Assembly (NCBI GenBank): GCA_031291715.1
Contig: JARLIN010000093.1
Coordinates: 1 to 33,529 of the forward strand
Direction of reading: 5' to 3'
Origin: Rhodopila sp.
Lineage (GTDB): Bacteria > Pseudomonadota > Alphaproteobacteria > Acetobacterales > Acetobacteraceae
Length of the DNA stretch: 33,529 nt
The position numbers and the translations under genes were made by a program. Positions 1 to 9,057 of the stretch are shown here, piece by piece; the stretch's first letter is position 1, and each line of letters starts with the position of its first letter. The notes under the pieces are model-generated. The model was not told where the DNA came from. It searched no databases and saw only the letters and a list, made by a program, of their open reading frames with translations.

Positions 1-157
1 GATCGTCGAGCACGACATGGACCTCATCCGCCGCCTGTGCCCGCGCATCCTGGTGCTGGACGCCGGGGTGCTGCTCGCCGACGGTCCGCCGGCGGTGGTG
101 CTGGCCAGGCCCGACGTCATCGCCGCCTATCTGGGCGAGACCGAGGAGACCGCCTGA
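1..157 (+). CDS. livG: Branched-chain amino-acid ABC transporter ATP-binding protein, C-terminal fragment
   Basis: Only the last ~51 codons lie in the window, read in the frame starting at base 2. The peptide opens IVEHDMDLI, the switch (H-loop) segment of an ABC ATPase with its conserved His, and continues with VLDAGVLLADGPP, the usual tail of LivG-type ATPases. The stop TGA (155-157) shares its last base with the ATG of the next gene, so the two ATPases are translationally coupled, as in liv operons. The substrate is unknown because the permeases and binding protein lie outside the window. LivG is inferred from the sequence of the tail and from the livF neighbour. Confidence 0.82.
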   Translation, partial: IVEHDMDLIRRLCPRILVLDAGVLLADGPPAVVLARPDVIAAYLGETEETA

Positions 158-852
158 TGCTGCTGCGCATCGAGGACCTCTGGGTTCGTTACGGCGGCAT
201 CACCGCCCTGTCGGGCATTTCCATCGACGTGCCGGAAGGCGAAACCGTCCTGCTGGTCGGCGCCAACGGGGCGGGAAAATCCAGTACCATCAACGCCATC
301 ATCGGCCTGGTTCCGGCGGCGAAAGGGCGGATCATCTTCGCCGGCACGGACATATCCCACATCCCCTGCGAACGCCGCGCGCGCCTGGGGATCGGCTATT
401 CGCCCGAGGGCCGCCGCGTGTTCCCCACCATGTCGGTGACGGACAACGTCCTGTCCGGCGCTTTCGGGCTGGGGCGCAAACGGCAGATGGAGGCGCTGGA
501 ATGGCTCCGGTCCACCTTTCCGCTGCTGCACGATCGCGCGTCCCAGCCGGCCGGGCAATTGTCCGGCGGCCAGCAGCAGATCGTCGCCCTGGCCCGCGCG
601 ATGGCGTCGTTTCCGAAACTGCTGCTGATGGATGAGCCGTTCCTGGGATTGGCGCCCGTCTGGATCAAGCAGATCAGCGACGCGATCCTGCAACTGCGCG
701 CCCGTGGCACCACGGTGCTGATGACGGAACAAATGGCGCGTCCGGCACTGAAACTGGCCACCAGCGGGTATGTCATGCGGGGCGGGGAAGTGCGCCGCAG
801 CGGTCCCGTGGATGCCATTCGCGACCTCGCGCTGGCTGACGAGTATCTGTGA
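157..852 (+). CDS. livF: Branched-chain amino-acid type ABC transporter ATP-binding protein LivF
   Basis: A 231-residue ATPase of normal LivF length. It shows the Walker A motif GANGAGKS near residue 35, the signature LSGGQQQ, the Walker B LLLMDEP followed by FLGLAP, and the switch region. YSPEGRRVFPTMSV is the characteristic LivF Q-loop area. I chose ATG 157, which overlaps the livG stop (TGATG), over an upstream in-frame start that would add 40 implausible Arg/Ala-rich residues. It energises uptake through a HAAT-family inner-membrane permease. The downstream hydrolase and CoA-transferase suggest that the importer may serve a carboxylic acid or aromatic compound rather than leucine; that is inference. 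Confidence 0.93.
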   Translation: MLLRIEDLWVRYGGITALSGISIDVPEGETVLLVGANGAGKSSTINAIIGLVPAAKGRIIFAGTDISHIPCERRARLGIGYSPEGRRVFPTMSVTDNVLSGAFGLGRKRQMEALEWLRSTFPLLHDRASQPAGQLSGGQQQIVALARAMASFPKLLLMDEPFLGLAPVWIKQISDAILQLRARGTTVLMTEQMARPALKLATSGYVMRGGEVRRSGPVDAIRDLALADEYL

Positions 853-859
853 GGATTTG

Positions 860-891
860 GCGCCAGCCGGCGGCTGTCTATAAACTGGCGC
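860..891 (+). other. Inverted repeat between livF and the hydrolase gene
   Basis: GCGCCAG (860-866) and CTGGCGC (885-891) are perfect 7-bp complements around an 18-nt loop. It lies just after the livF stop and before the hydrolase start. There is no U-tract, so it is not a classical intrinsic terminator. It could be an mRNA-stabilising hairpin or a protein site. Confidence 0.3.
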
Positions 892-918
892 ACGACCCGA
901 ACAGAGGATAAGCCCAGG

Positions 919-1785
919 ATGAACGACCAGGTGACCGAAGACCCGCAAACCATCCTGGACCGCATTCAGCAGCAAGCCACCCGCTACGAGACGCCGTGCG
1001 GCGACGGGCGTCTTCTCTGGCATCTGTGGGACCAGTCCGGCGGCACCGCGCCGGTCGTCGCGCTGTTCCATGGCGGCGCCGGTTCCTGGCGGCACTGGAT
1101 CCGCAACATTCCCGCCCTGGTGGCGACCTATCGCGTCCTGGTCCCCGACCTTCCCGGTCTGGGCGAATCCGACTTCCCGCCCAGCGGCGACGATCCAGAG
1201 GCCATCGCGACGATCGTGGCCGACGGGATCGATGCGATCGTGGGTGCCGGCACGACCTACGACGTCGTCGGCTTTTCCTTCGGCAGCACCATGGCCGCCT
1301 GCGTCGGTGCCCTGCGCGGCAAACAGGTCCGGTCGGTCACCATCATCGGTTCCTCCGGCGTCGGCGGCATGGGATCGGCGGTAACACTGGAGAAAGTGCG
1401 CCACTTGGAGGGGCAGGAGCGGGTTGACACCCACCGTACCAACCTCAGCCGGCTGATGATCGCCGATCCGGCGAAGATCGATGATCTGGCACTCGTGATC
1501 CAGGACTGGAATACCGTGCGGTCGCGTCTGCACACGCCGTCGATCTCGCGCAGCGGGGCGGTGATGCGGGCGATCGACCGGCTGCAGTCGCCACTGAACG
1601 GCATATGGGGCGAGCGCGACGCGCCGGCCAACCCGAAGGCGCCGGAGCGTGTGGCGTTCCTGCGCGCCCTGCGGCCGGAGGCGGATATCCGCCTGATCCC
1701 AGGGGGCGGCCACTGGGTCGCCTATGAATGCCCCGAAACCGTCAATGCGATCCTGCTGGAGATGCTGGCGCGCACGCGCCCCTGA
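919..1785 (+). CDS. Alpha/beta hydrolase
   Basis: 288 residues. The alpha/beta-hydrolase fold is evident from the oxyanion-loop motif FHGGAGSWRHW near residue 50, the nucleophile elbow GFSFGS with Ser120, an acid region GIWGERD, and the C-terminal GGGHW that supplies the catalytic His. There is no signal peptide, so it is cytoplasmic. It lies 66 bp after livF and 27 bp before the CoA-transferase, so it is probably part of the same transcription unit. The family includes C-C bond hydrolases (meta-cleavage type), esterases and lactonases. The context of a solute importer and a CoA-transferase favours a catabolic ester or C-C hydrolase, but the substrate cannot be read from the sequence. Confidence 0.85.
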   Translation: MNDQVTEDPQTILDRIQQQATRYETPCGDGRLLWHLWDQSGGTAPVVALFHGGAGSWRHWIRNIPALVATYRVLVPDLPGLGESDFPPSGDDPEAIATIVADGIDAIVGAGTTYDVVGFSFGSTMAACVGALRGKQVRSVTIIGSSGVGGMGSAVTLEKVRHLEGQERVDTHRTNLSRLMIADPAKIDDLALVIQDWNTVRSRLHTPSISRSGAVMRAIDRLQSPLNGIWGERDAPANPKAPERVAFLRALRPEADIRLIPGGGHWVAYECPETVNAILLEMLARTRP

Positions 1786-1812
1786 CCACAGGCTCGCGGG
1801 AGGAAACAAAAA

Positions 1813-4410
1813 ATGAATGAGCTTTCGACCGGCCCTGGCGAGATGATGGGCAACGCCGGCCCCGGCATGCTCGCCGGGCTGCGGGTGATCGAAATCACGG
1901 ACGAGCGCGCCGAATACACCGGACTGCTGCTGGCCGGTCTGGGCTGCGAGGTGGTGAAGATCGAGCCGCCCGAGGGCAACGCCACCCGCCGTATCGGCCC
2001 GTTCCTGGACGATGAACCGGGGTTGGAACGGTCGCTGTTTTTCTGGAACTACAACCGGAACAAAAAATCTGTCGTCCTGGACATTCAGTCGCAGCCGGGC
2101 GAATTGCTGCGGCTGCTGGATGGTGCCGATATCCTGCTGGATTCTTCTTGCGGCGCGCTGAACACCGCGCTTGGTCTGGACCGCGCCGCCTTGAACGCGC
2201 GTTTTCTCAGGCTGATCACGGCGCGCATGACGCCGTTCGGCGACGATGGCCCGTGGGCGGATTTCAAGGCGTCGGACCTTATTCATCTCGCCCTGGGCGG
2301 GGTGATGATGAATTGCGGCTACGATCCCGACCCGAACCTGCAATACGACACGCCACCGATCGCGCCGCAGGTCTGGCATGCCTACCACATCGCCGGCGAG
2401 CAGCTTGCCACCGGCATCATTGCCGCCCTGATCGCCCGCCATCGCAACGGCCAGGGTCAGGATGTTTCGGTCGCGGTGCACGAGGCGGTGTCGAAAAACC
2501 CCGAGCTGGACATCATGCACTGGGTGATGCGCCGCGTGCCGCTGTGGCGCCTGACCTGCCGGCATGCGCTGGAGACGCCGAACCACTCGCCCAGCATCAT
2601 GCACACCAAGGATGGCCGCTGGTACATCTCCCACGGGATGGGTGCGCGCGACCTGAAGGCCCTGGTGCCGTTGTTGAGCAAATACGGCATGCAGGCCGAT
2701 CTTCAGCCTCCGCCGCCGGATGCGGACCTGAAGGCGCGGGCGGTGCCTGGCTCGACCGCCAGCGATGAGGCGCGCGCCCATATGATCGACGTCATGCAGC
2801 GCTTCGTCCGTGCCTGGACCTACGAAGACATGCCGTGGCTGGAGGCGCAGGAGGCCGGTCTGCTGTGGGCGCCGATCCGCAAGCCGCATGAAAATGCGCT
2901 TGACGAGCACTGGCTGCAACGCAAGTCGTTCGCCGACGTGTATCATCCTGAACAGGAGCGTTCGTTCCGCTATCCGACCAGCAAGTGGCTTTCGACAAGA
3001 ACAAGCTGGCAGGTTGGCCGCCGCGCGCCACTGCTGGGCGAGGATACCGAAGCCGTCCTGGCCGAGGCGCCGCGCGCGCCTTCCGTCCCCGCGCAGCCGA
3101 AAGGCGATACGGGCGCGGTCGTTTCGGCGATGCACGGCAAGCAATTTCCGTTGCAGGGCGTGAAAATCCTCGATTTCGCCTGGTTCCTTGCTTCGGCCGG
3201 CGGCACGCGGTTTCTCGCCGCGATGGGGGCGGAAAGCTACAAGGTGGAGTGGAAGGACAATCCCGACACCCGTCTCGCCGCCATGGCGCCTGTCGGCGGA
3301 CGGCCCGCCCGAGACGCCGCGACCGGCCCGCTTCCGGGCGTCAAGGACCCCGACATGGGCGGCCAGTTCAACAACAAGAACGCCGGCAAGCGCGGGATTT
3401 CGCTGAACATCCGTCATCCCAAGGGCCTGGCGATCGCGAAAGACCTTGTCCGCATCTGCGACATCGTCGCCGAGGGGTTCTCGCCCGGCGTGCTGCAACG
3501 CCTCGGCCTTGGCTACGACGTGATGAAGAAGATCCGGCCCGATATCATCTACATCCAGCAGGCCGGGATGGGCGCGCACGGCACCTATGGCCGGATGCGG
3601 ACGGTCGGACCCGTCGCCGCGGCGTTCGGCGGGCAGGGCGATATGTCCGGACTGCCGGAACCGGCGATGCCGGTGGGCTGGGGATATTCGTATCTGGACT
3701 GGATGGGTGCCTATGGCTACGCGCTCGCGTTGCTGGGTGCGCTGTATCACCGCGACCGTACCGGAGAGGGCCAATGGATCGATGCGTCCCAGTGCGAGTC
3801 CGGACTTTTCCTGACCGGAACGTCGATCCTGGATTGGTCCGCGAATGGGCGGGAATGGCGTCGTTACGGTAATCGCTCCCCCTACAAACCTGCGGCTCCA
3901 CATGGTGCGTATCGTTGCAAAGGCAATGACCGCTGGGTTGCAATCGCTTGTTTCACGGAACAGGAATGGCATTCCGTCGCCCGCGTCGCCGGACACACCG
4001 AGTGGCTGGACGATAAGCGTTTCGCGACCCTGACGGATCGCCTCGCGCATCAGGATGCGCTGGACGCCGCTATCGGCGCCTGGACGGCGACCCGCTCGGC
4101 CGAGGACGTGATGATGGCACTGCAAAATGCCTCGGTTCCCGCTGGAGTTTGCCAGAACGCGGAAGACCGCTGCGACAACGACCCGCAGCTTCGCCATCTG
4201 AAATGGCTGACCGAGGTCACCGGCACCAAGATCGGTACGTGGCCGGTTTATGAGTTGCCGATGAAACTGTCCCGCACCCCCGCCTATATCGGCGGTCCGA
4301 TCAACCGCGGCGCCCCCTGCTACGGTGAGGACAACGCCTGGCTGCTGACCGAGCTGCTTGGCATGACACAGTCGGATGTGGAACGGCTGGCGGAGGAGGG
4401 GGTTATCTGA
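1813..4410 (+). CDS. Tandem-domain family III (CaiB/BaiF) CoA-transferase
   Basis: 865 residues, about twice the usual ~400 of formyl-CoA transferase relatives. Two CaiB/BaiF domains are joined: the first begins LAGLRVIEITDERAEYTG (~residue 17), the second LQGVKILDFAWFLAS (~residue 448). In domain 2 the catalytic Asp is visible at residue 629 (YLDWMGAYG), followed by the normal GEGQWIDAS strand. At the equivalent place in domain 1 the sequence is HAYHIAGE around Tyr191/His192, with no Asp, although GQGQDVSVA follows normally. Domain 1 is therefore probably non-catalytic. A good Shine-Dalgarno (GGGAGG) precedes ATG 1813. It should move CoA between an acyl-CoA and a free acid in the cytoplasm; the substrate is unknown. 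It ends 6 bp from a convergent gene. Confidence 0.88.
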   Translation: MNELSTGPGEMMGNAGPGMLAGLRVIEITDERAEYTGLLLAGLGCEVVKIEPPEGNATRRIGPFLDDEPGLERSLFFWNYNRNKKSVVLDIQSQPGELLRLLDGADILLDSSCGALNTALGLDRAALNARFLRLITARMTPFGDDGPWADFKASDLIHLALGGVMMNCGYDPDPNLQYDTPPIAPQVWHAYHIAGEQLATGIIAALIARHRNGQGQDVSVAVHEAVSKNPELDIMHWVMRRVPLWRLTCRHALETPNHSPSIMHTKDGRWYISHGMGARDLKALVPLLSKYGMQADLQPPPPDADLKARAVPGSTASDEARAHMIDVMQRFVRAWTYEDMPWLEAQEAGLLWAPIRKPHENALDEHWLQRKSFADVYHPEQERSFRYPTSKWLSTRTSWQVGRRAPLLGEDTEAVLAEAPRAPSVPAQPKGDTGAVVSAMHGKQFPLQGVKILDFAWFLASAGGTRFLAAMGAESYKVEWKDNPDTRLAAMAPVGGRPARDAATGPLPGVKDPDMGGQFNNKNAGKRGISLNIRHPKGLAIAKDLVRICDIVAEGFSPGVLQRLGLGYDVMKKIRPDIIYIQQAGMGAHGTYGRMRTVGPVAAAFGGQGDMSGLPEPAMPVGWGYSYLDWMGAYGYALALLGALYHRDRTGEGQWIDASQCESGLFLTGTSILDWSANGREWRRYGNRSPYKPAAPHGAYRCKGNDRWVAIACFTEQEWHSVARVAGHTEWLDDKRFATLTDRLAHQDALDAAIGAWTATRSAEDVMMALQNASVPAGVCQNAEDRCDNDPQLRHLKWLTEVTGTKIGTWPVYELPMKLSRTPAYIGGPINRGAPCYGEDNAWLLTELLGMTQSDVERLAEEGVI

Positions 4411-4416
4411 CGACCT

Positions 4417-5100
4417 CTACTTCTTCATGTATTTCCCGAGCAGCGCCTGAAGATCGGCCGCACCGTTCTGATATCCGGCCGCCTTCAATGCCTTGTCGGC
4501 CATTCCCATCAAGGCGCCTGGCGTTTGCGATGCCAAGGCCGTCATCGGGCTTGGGACCTGCGACGGCCCGACCGTTCGCAGACGCGTGAGCGCCTCGTTC
4601 GTGCCGGAAAGGTCCAGGGATTTCTCCTGGACGGGCAGGGGGGTCATCCCGGTGACGGGCACCGATACCCGCACGGTCACCGACCGCGCCGCCGGCAATC
4701 CCGCTGCCAGCCTCGAAGCCGCGGCGTCGTTCGGCGAACAGATATAGCCGGCGCTGCTCGCCGCGCAGGCCAGGTCCTCGCGCTGACCGCCGCCGAACTG
4801 CACGGACGCCTCGGTCTTGCCGGCCATCGCAGCGGCCATCAGGATCTCGCTCGACAGTCCGCGCAGCGCGATGACCGGCACCAGGGACTTGCCCTCGGCC
4901 TGCACTTCCAGGTCGCCGGTGATCCCGGCCTTGTCGAAAAACCGCTTGTTGAAGCGCATCAGGCACGGTTCGGCGCCCGGCGTATCGCCCGGACAGCTCA
5001 GCACCCAACTGCCGATTTGCTCCTGCGTCGCGGCCGAGGCGCTGCCGAGCATCGCGACGAGTCCCAGTGCCAGGGCGATGATGCCCCTCATTTTATCCAT
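4417..5100 (-). CDS. Periplasmic IalB-like protein (invasion-associated locus B family)
   Basis: 227 residues. The N-terminus has a clear Sec signal peptide (MDKMRGIIALALGLVAML, likely cut after ASA near residue 23); ATG at codon 4 would also fit. The mature part starts with GSWVLSCP and carries two likely disulfide pairs (Cys36/Cys46 and Cys112/Cys121). It ends in a stretch LPVQEKSLDLSGTNEAL, reminiscent of the last strand and helix of IalB-like domains. That cysteine layout and length fit the alphaproteobacterial IalB-like family of small periplasmic proteins, whose biochemical role is not settled. Similarity is judged by eye only. The gene is divergent from the dipeptidase, with only 44 bp between start codons, which must hold both promoters. 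Confidence 0.65.
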   Translation of the reverse strand: MDKMRGIIALALGLVAMLGSASAATQEQIGSWVLSCPGDTPGAEPCLMRFNKRFFDKAGITGDLEVQAEGKSLVPVIALRGLSSEILMAAAMAGKTEASVQFGGGQREDLACAASSAGYICSPNDAAASRLAAGLPAARSVTVRVSVPVTGMTPLPVQEKSLDLSGTNEALTRLRTVGPSQVPSPMTALASQTPGALMGMADKALKAAGYQNGAADLQALLGKYMKK

Positions 5101-5144
5101 CCGAACCTCTTCCGTGGCGCGCGGTTATCTGTAAGCGTGTCGGC

Positions 5145-6173
5145 ATGAACGATGCCATGCAGCCTGACGCGCTCTCGATCCACCGGACCATCGTGACGTT
5201 GGATACACACATCGACATTCCTTGGCCAACCGGTCCGGACCCGTTCCAGGATGGCCCCAGGCGGGTGGATTTGCCAAAGATGATTCGCGGCGGGCTCAGT
5301 GCCGCGTGCTTTGTGGCCTATGTGCCGCAGACCACCCGCACCCCGGCGTCCGAGGATGCCGCTTACGGCCGCGCCATCGCCATGCTGGAGCAGATCAACC
5401 GCATGGAAAGCACCCCGTCGGCGATCCCGATGCGGATCGCGAACCGGGCGGATGCGATCGTGGCGGCGAAGCGCGACAATGTCCTCGCCATCGTGCCGTG
5501 CGTCGAGAATGGGTTCGCCGTGGGCGCCGATCTGTCGCGGATTGCCGCATTCCGGCGGTGGGGCGCGATCTACATGACCATGACCCATAACGGCCACAAC
5601 GCCCTGGCCGATTCCTGCAATCCGCGCCGCGACCTGGGCGATCGGGAAACCGAGCATGGCGGGCTTTCCACCCTGGGGCGCGCGGCGATCGCGGCGATGA
5701 ACAAGGTCGGCATGCTGGTCGATGTCGCGCACACCTCCCGCGACACGATGGTGCAGGCGGCGGAGGAGTCGCGGTCGCCGATCGTCTCCACCCATTCCTG
5801 CGTGAGTGCGCTGTGCGATCATTCCAGGAACATGACCGACTGGCAGTTGGACGTGATCCGGGATGTGAAGGGGGTGATCCAGATCACCGCGGTGCCGGCC
5901 TTCCTGAAGCTGAACGCGAAGCCCGAGGAGGTGACAGTCGCCGATTTCGCCGATCATATCGATTACGCGGTGCGGCGGATCGGGATCGATCATGTCGGGA
6001 TTTCCTCGGACTTCGATGGCGGGGGCGGGTTCTCCGACTGGCACGACGCCAGCCAGAGCCCCAACATCACGATCGAGCTTGTGCGGCGGGGCTATGACCG
6101 GGGCGCCCTTGAAAAACTGTGGGGCGGTAACTTCCTCCGGGTGATGCGGGTGGCGGAGGGGTTGGCAGGCTGA
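5145..6173 (+). CDS. Peptidase family M19 (renal-dipeptidase-like) metallohydrolase
   Basis: 342 residues, normal for bacterial M19 enzymes. The binuclear zinc ligands are visible: HxD in TLDTHIDIP (His22, Asp24), the bridging Glu in VPCVENGF, His in LVDVAHTS, His in [11 protein letters not shown], and Asp in [11 protein letters not shown]. The family hydrolyses dipeptides, often with a D-residue at the C-terminal side, and some members act on other amides. No signal peptide is seen, so it is probably cytoplasmic. The stop shares one base with the following aldo/keto reductase start (TGATG), indicating a two-gene operon. Confidence 0.9.
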   Translation: MNDAMQPDALSIHRTIVTLDTHIDIPWPTGPDPFQDGPRRVDLPKMIRGGLSAACFVAYVPQTTRTPASEDAAYGRAIAMLEQINRMESTPSAIPMRIANRADAIVAAKRDNVLAIVPCVENGFAVGADLSRIAAFRRWGAIYMTMTHNGHNALADSCNPRRDLGDRETEHGGLSTLGRAAIAAMNKVGMLVDVAHTSRDTMVQAAEESRSPIVSTHSCVSALCDHSRNMTDWQLDVIRDVKGVIQITAVPAFLKLNAKPEEVTVADFADHIDYAVRRIGIDHVGISSDFDGGGGFSDWHDASQSPNITIELVRRGYDRGALEKLWGGNFLRVMRVAEGLAG

Positions 6174-7012
6174 TGCGAACGGTTGCGTTGCCAGGCGGCG
6201 AGACGGTTCCGGCCCTCGGGCAGGGGACCTGGTATATGGGCGAGCGGCGCGCTGACGCGGCGCGTGAGGCCGATGCGCTGCGGCTGGGCGTCGATCTGGG
6301 CATGACGCTGATCGACACGGCCGAGATGTACGCCGATGGCGGGGCCGAGCAGGTGGTCGCCCAGGCCGTCTCGGGGATTCGGGACCGGGTGTTCATCGTC
6401 AGCAAGGTGTTGCCGCAGAATGCGTCCCGGACCGGCGTGCCGGCGGCGTGCGAGCGGAGTTTGAAGCGGCTTCGGACGGATCGAATCGACCTGTATCTGC
6501 TGCACTGGCGGGGCGGGCATCCCCTGGCGGAGACGGTCGCGGCGTTTGAGGCTTTGAAGGCGGCCGGGAAGATCCGGTACTGGGGCGTGTCCAATCTGGA
6601 TACCGACGACATGAACGAACTGCTCGGTGTGGCGGGCGGGACGGGGTGCGCGACGGATCAGGTGCTGTATCATCCGGACAGCCGCGGGATCGAGTTCGAT
6701 CTGCTGCCCTGGTGTGTCGAACACAAGATACCGGTGATGGCGTATTCGCCGTTGGGGCATGACGTGCGCCGGTTGCTGGGGTCTTCCGCGTTGCAGGCGG
6801 TGGCGCGGCGGCACGGCGCGACGCCGGCACAGGTGGCGATTGCCTGGGGGTTGCGGGGCGGGAATGTGATCTCGATCCCCAAGGCGGCGGATGTGGCGCA
6901 TGTGCGGGAGAATGCCGGGGCCGGCGGGATTACGCTGACGGCCGAGGATCTGGCGGCGATCGATGCGGCGCATCGGCCGCCGAAGAGGAAGGTCGCGCTG
7001 GATTTGCTTTAG
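6173..7012 (+). CDS. Aldo/keto reductase
   Basis: 279 residues. The AKR catalytic tetrad can be placed: Asp48 and Tyr53 in [11 protein letters not shown], Lys78 in VSKVLP, His111 in LYLLHWRGG. The C-terminal MAYSPLG and the cofactor loop [14 protein letters not shown] are also typical, the latter binding the NADPH phosphate. It is closest in appearance to the bacterial AKR5-like/2,5-diketo-gluconate reductase group. It should reduce an aldehyde or ketone in the cytoplasm using NADPH. It is coupled by a one-base overlap to the M19 gene, but no pathway linking the two is obvious. Confidence 0.92.
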   Translation: MRTVALPGGETVPALGQGTWYMGERRADAAREADALRLGVDLGMTLIDTAEMYADGGAEQVVAQAVSGIRDRVFIVSKVLPQNASRTGVPAACERSLKRLRTDRIDLYLLHWRGGHPLAETVAAFEALKAAGKIRYWGVSNLDTDDMNELLGVAGGTGCATDQVLYHPDSRGIEFDLLPWCVEHKIPVMAYSPLGHDVRRLLGSSALQAVARRHGATPAQVAIAWGLRGGNVISIPKAADVAHVRENAGAGGITLTAEDLAAIDAAHRPPKRKVALDLL

Positions 7013-7170
7013 GCTGGGGCACGGGGGTAGGTCAGGCGACGTTTTGCGCGGGGGTGGTCTGGCATCGGTTCGAATGTTCGATTCCGACCCGTTGCGGACA
7101 TCTATCTGATGCACTCAAGAATCATGCACCACGGGAAATGCAAACTTGGAGCGCCTTGCGAGCTTCAATT

Positions 7171-7644
7171 TTAATCGACGACCATCACGAATGCGAACAG
7201 TAAATCACGCCACGATTCAGTGTCGGCGTGGAAGGTCCTGTAGCCAAGGATTCTTACGCGCTCTCCGTCCGCCATAGACATGCCAAGCGGGGCCGGTTTG
7301 GAGGCGATAAGCCCAGACTTACACTTCCCATCGACGACCGTGATGGATATGCGCGGAAAATCCTTGATCTCGCTTTCAATCTGAGCAGCGCTGTAAACGC
7401 CGGTTCCGCCGATCTGGTTTGTGACGATAGTGTTGACGTCCGGGATGCCCTTATCGCCGAACGGATTGAATTGAGCGGTATCCTCACAACTGCCTTCATA
7501 GGGACTTAGATGTGGAATATAGACATAACCCATTAATCCAGCGCACCCGACCATCCAACAGTTTTCGGCATGGGCAGCAGGCGAACCATCAACAACGGTG
7601 CTGAGAGCGATAGTCGCCGTTAAAACGCGAAGGAGTTTTGTCAC
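7171..7644 (-). CDS. Putative secreted Cys-containing protein of unknown function
   Basis: I do not recognise this protein. With a GTG start at 7644 it is 157 residues and begins with a good Sec signal peptide (VTKLLRVLTATIALSTVV, then SPAAHA before ENC). The frame is open upstream to 7866, but those extra 74 residues look non-coding, so I prefer the GTG. The mature protein has several Cys residues (ENCWMVGCAG near its start, later SCEDTAQ and DGKCKSG) and a tail FAFVMVVD. Its bases are clearly less GC-rich than the flanking genes, which suggests recent acquisition. It has no operon partner. Confidence 0.5.
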   Translation of the reverse strand: MTKLLRVLTATIALSTVVDGSPAAHAENCWMVGCAGLMGYVYIPHLSPYEGSCEDTAQFNPFGDKGIPDVNTIVTNQIGGTGVYSAAQIESEIKDFPRISITVVDGKCKSGLIASKPAPLGMSMADGERVRILGYRTFHADTESWRDLLFAFVMVVD

Positions 7645-7985
7645 CGCACCACCAGCCGATTCGAGCTGATTTTTAACACCGACCTTCGCGTCCGAACAAC
7701 GGTGAGGTTTCGGGGCCGGACGATTTCGCAACGTTAGACATCTCGCGCCATAAACCATACTGACAAATATCAAGATTTCTGCACCAAAAATCATGTCAAC
7801 AAAGCCAGAATATTGACGCGTGCATAAGTCCGGTGCGAACGGCCGCTTCCTACCCGTCGCCGACATTCCCTCGAAACAACAACCATCCAGCGAATGGATC
7901 GACTGATCCAGCGCGTCTCCCTGACAATCGTTTCGACAGCGCGGCCATCAAGGCGGTAACCGTCCAACCCAAACAGCACGCGACC
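7645..7985. other. AT-richer stretch without a supported gene
   Basis: An open frame continues through part of this stretch upstream of the secreted orphan, but its codon use and composition do not look coding. No RNA gene, repeat or mobile-element end was recognised. It may hold the promoter of the minus-strand orphan. Confidence 0.4.
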
Positions 7986-8807
7986 CTAAATCCGTTTCGC
8001 CGTCTGCTGCGTGTGTTTCCGAGCAATAGCGGCCGAGCTCCGGATGCCGGTGGCGAGATGGCCCGGGAAACCAGGATCGCCGGCCATCAAGGTGGTGCGT
8101 AGCAGCTCCGACTTGCTCATACCGACACCAGCTGTCGGGCACCTTCCCTGGGTGAGATCGTTCGCCACCCCGGTCAGCACATCGACCCACAGCAGGTTGG
8201 CCTTCCGCTGGGCGGGCGGGACATGCTCGGTACCCGCCTGAAGCCTCGCCGCCTCGGTCCTCATCGCCCTGGACCAATGCAGTCTGTTCTGCTGGTCGGT
8301 TGAGGCGGGCGCGTCCGGCATGGTGACTGGCTGAACGGCGGGTGTGGCTTCGGCTTCGTGTTCGGGCGCCGGGATTTCGGCTGGACCGGACGTCTCGGCA
8401 GGTTCCGTTTCCGTCTCATCCCATATTGCCATCGCCGCTTGTTCCGCGAGGCTGGGCTCCAGCGGCGAGGTCTCGCGCCGGGCTCTCTCCAGCGTTTCGG
8501 AGTTGTCCCGGGCGGCGCGGTTCAGGGCGTTGGCGTTGCCGCGCAGCTTCAGCTTCATCGACAGCGAAAGGTCGGGTGCCATGGACAGCCGCAGATTGTC
8601 CAGCGCCGTCAGCGCGAAGGCGAGGATCTGGCCGATGGTCATCAGTTCCCCTTGGCCGCGGGCTTTGTAGGCGGCGACCGCTTCCTGTGCGGCGAGGCGG
8701 GCCAGGTGCATGTCGGTGATGCTGCCGGCCATCAGAAGAGGGGCGAGCAGGCCGAGGATGAACTCCATCAGGAGGCCGGAGGGCTGGTCTTGGGCGGGGT
8801 CGGTCAT
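7986..8807 (-). CDS. Uncharacterised helical protein (possible paralogue of the next minus-strand gene)
   Basis: 273 residues with no recognised domain. The N-terminal ~120 residues are predicted helical by eye (LLMEFILGLLAPLLM; AARLAAQEAVAAYK-like heptads; ALDNLRLSMAPDLSLSMKL; RGNANALNRAARDNSETLE). A Glu/Pro-rich low-complexity linker follows (~residues 125-170), then a charged C-terminal part ending in HTQQTAKRI. The pattern of a helix, an LxLRGNxNALNR-like turn and another helix resembles the gene at 9058-9870, so the two may be diverged paralogues. No signal peptide or catalytic motif is visible. The start ATG 8807 follows from the sequence; no better start exists. Confidence 0.6.
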   Translation of the reverse strand: MTDPAQDQPSGLLMEFILGLLAPLLMAGSITDMHLARLAAQEAVAAYKARGQGELMTIGQILAFALTALDNLRLSMAPDLSLSMKLKLRGNANALNRAARDNSETLERARRETSPLEPSLAEQAAMAIWDETETEPAETSGPAEIPAPEHEAEATPAVQPVTMPDAPASTDQQNRLHWSRAMRTEAARLQAGTEHVPPAQRKANLLWVDVLTGVANDLTQGRCPTAGVGMSKSELLRTTLMAGDPGFPGHLATGIRSSAAIARKHTQQTAKRI

Positions 8808-8888
8808 GAGGCGGTGGTCCTGGTGATTTCGACGTCTTTTCTGTGAATCAACAAAGATGTTGAGGGCGGCGCGTCTTCATCCCTGTGT

Positions 8889-8966
8889 TGTGGCCGGGCT
8901 TGACCAAGCCCCCCCGCAAACGCCGGAGTCTGCGGGGATCGCCGGGTCAGGCCCGGCGATGACGGT
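8889..8966. repeat. REP-like cluster of GC-rich inverted repeats
   Basis: Three hairpins lie in tandem: GGGCTT-GACC-AAGCCC, then CCCGCA...TGCGGG, then GCCGGG-TCAGG-CCCGGC followed by GATGACG. The last one belongs to a dispersed family with other copies near 9031, 15407 and 27961. It lies between the two uncharacterised minus-strand genes, upstream of the one ending at 7986. Confidence 0.65.
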
Positions 8967-9030
8967 GGGAGGAATGGCTCGCTCGGCCAAAAAATTCTCC
9001 CGCCCTCCGCTTATTCTGATGCGCATGTCG

Positions 9031-9056
9031 CCAGGCCCGGCCATGACACGAGGGGG
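9031..9056. repeat. Partial copy of the GGCCCGGCCATGAC dispersed repeat
   Basis: CCAGGCCCGGCCATGACACG resembles the right half of the element at 27961 and the end of the 15407 copy. It abuts the stop of the uncharacterised gene at 9058, so it may sit in the 3' UTR. Confidence 0.45.
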
Positions 9057-9057
9057 C

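Noticed and set aside
127-4197. A 1356-codon open frame on the minus strand opposite livF, the hydrolase and the CoA-transferase
   Set aside because: It spans three well-supported genes, is rich in Arg/His/Gln/Gly and matches no family. Long antisense frames are expected from GC-biased third positions.
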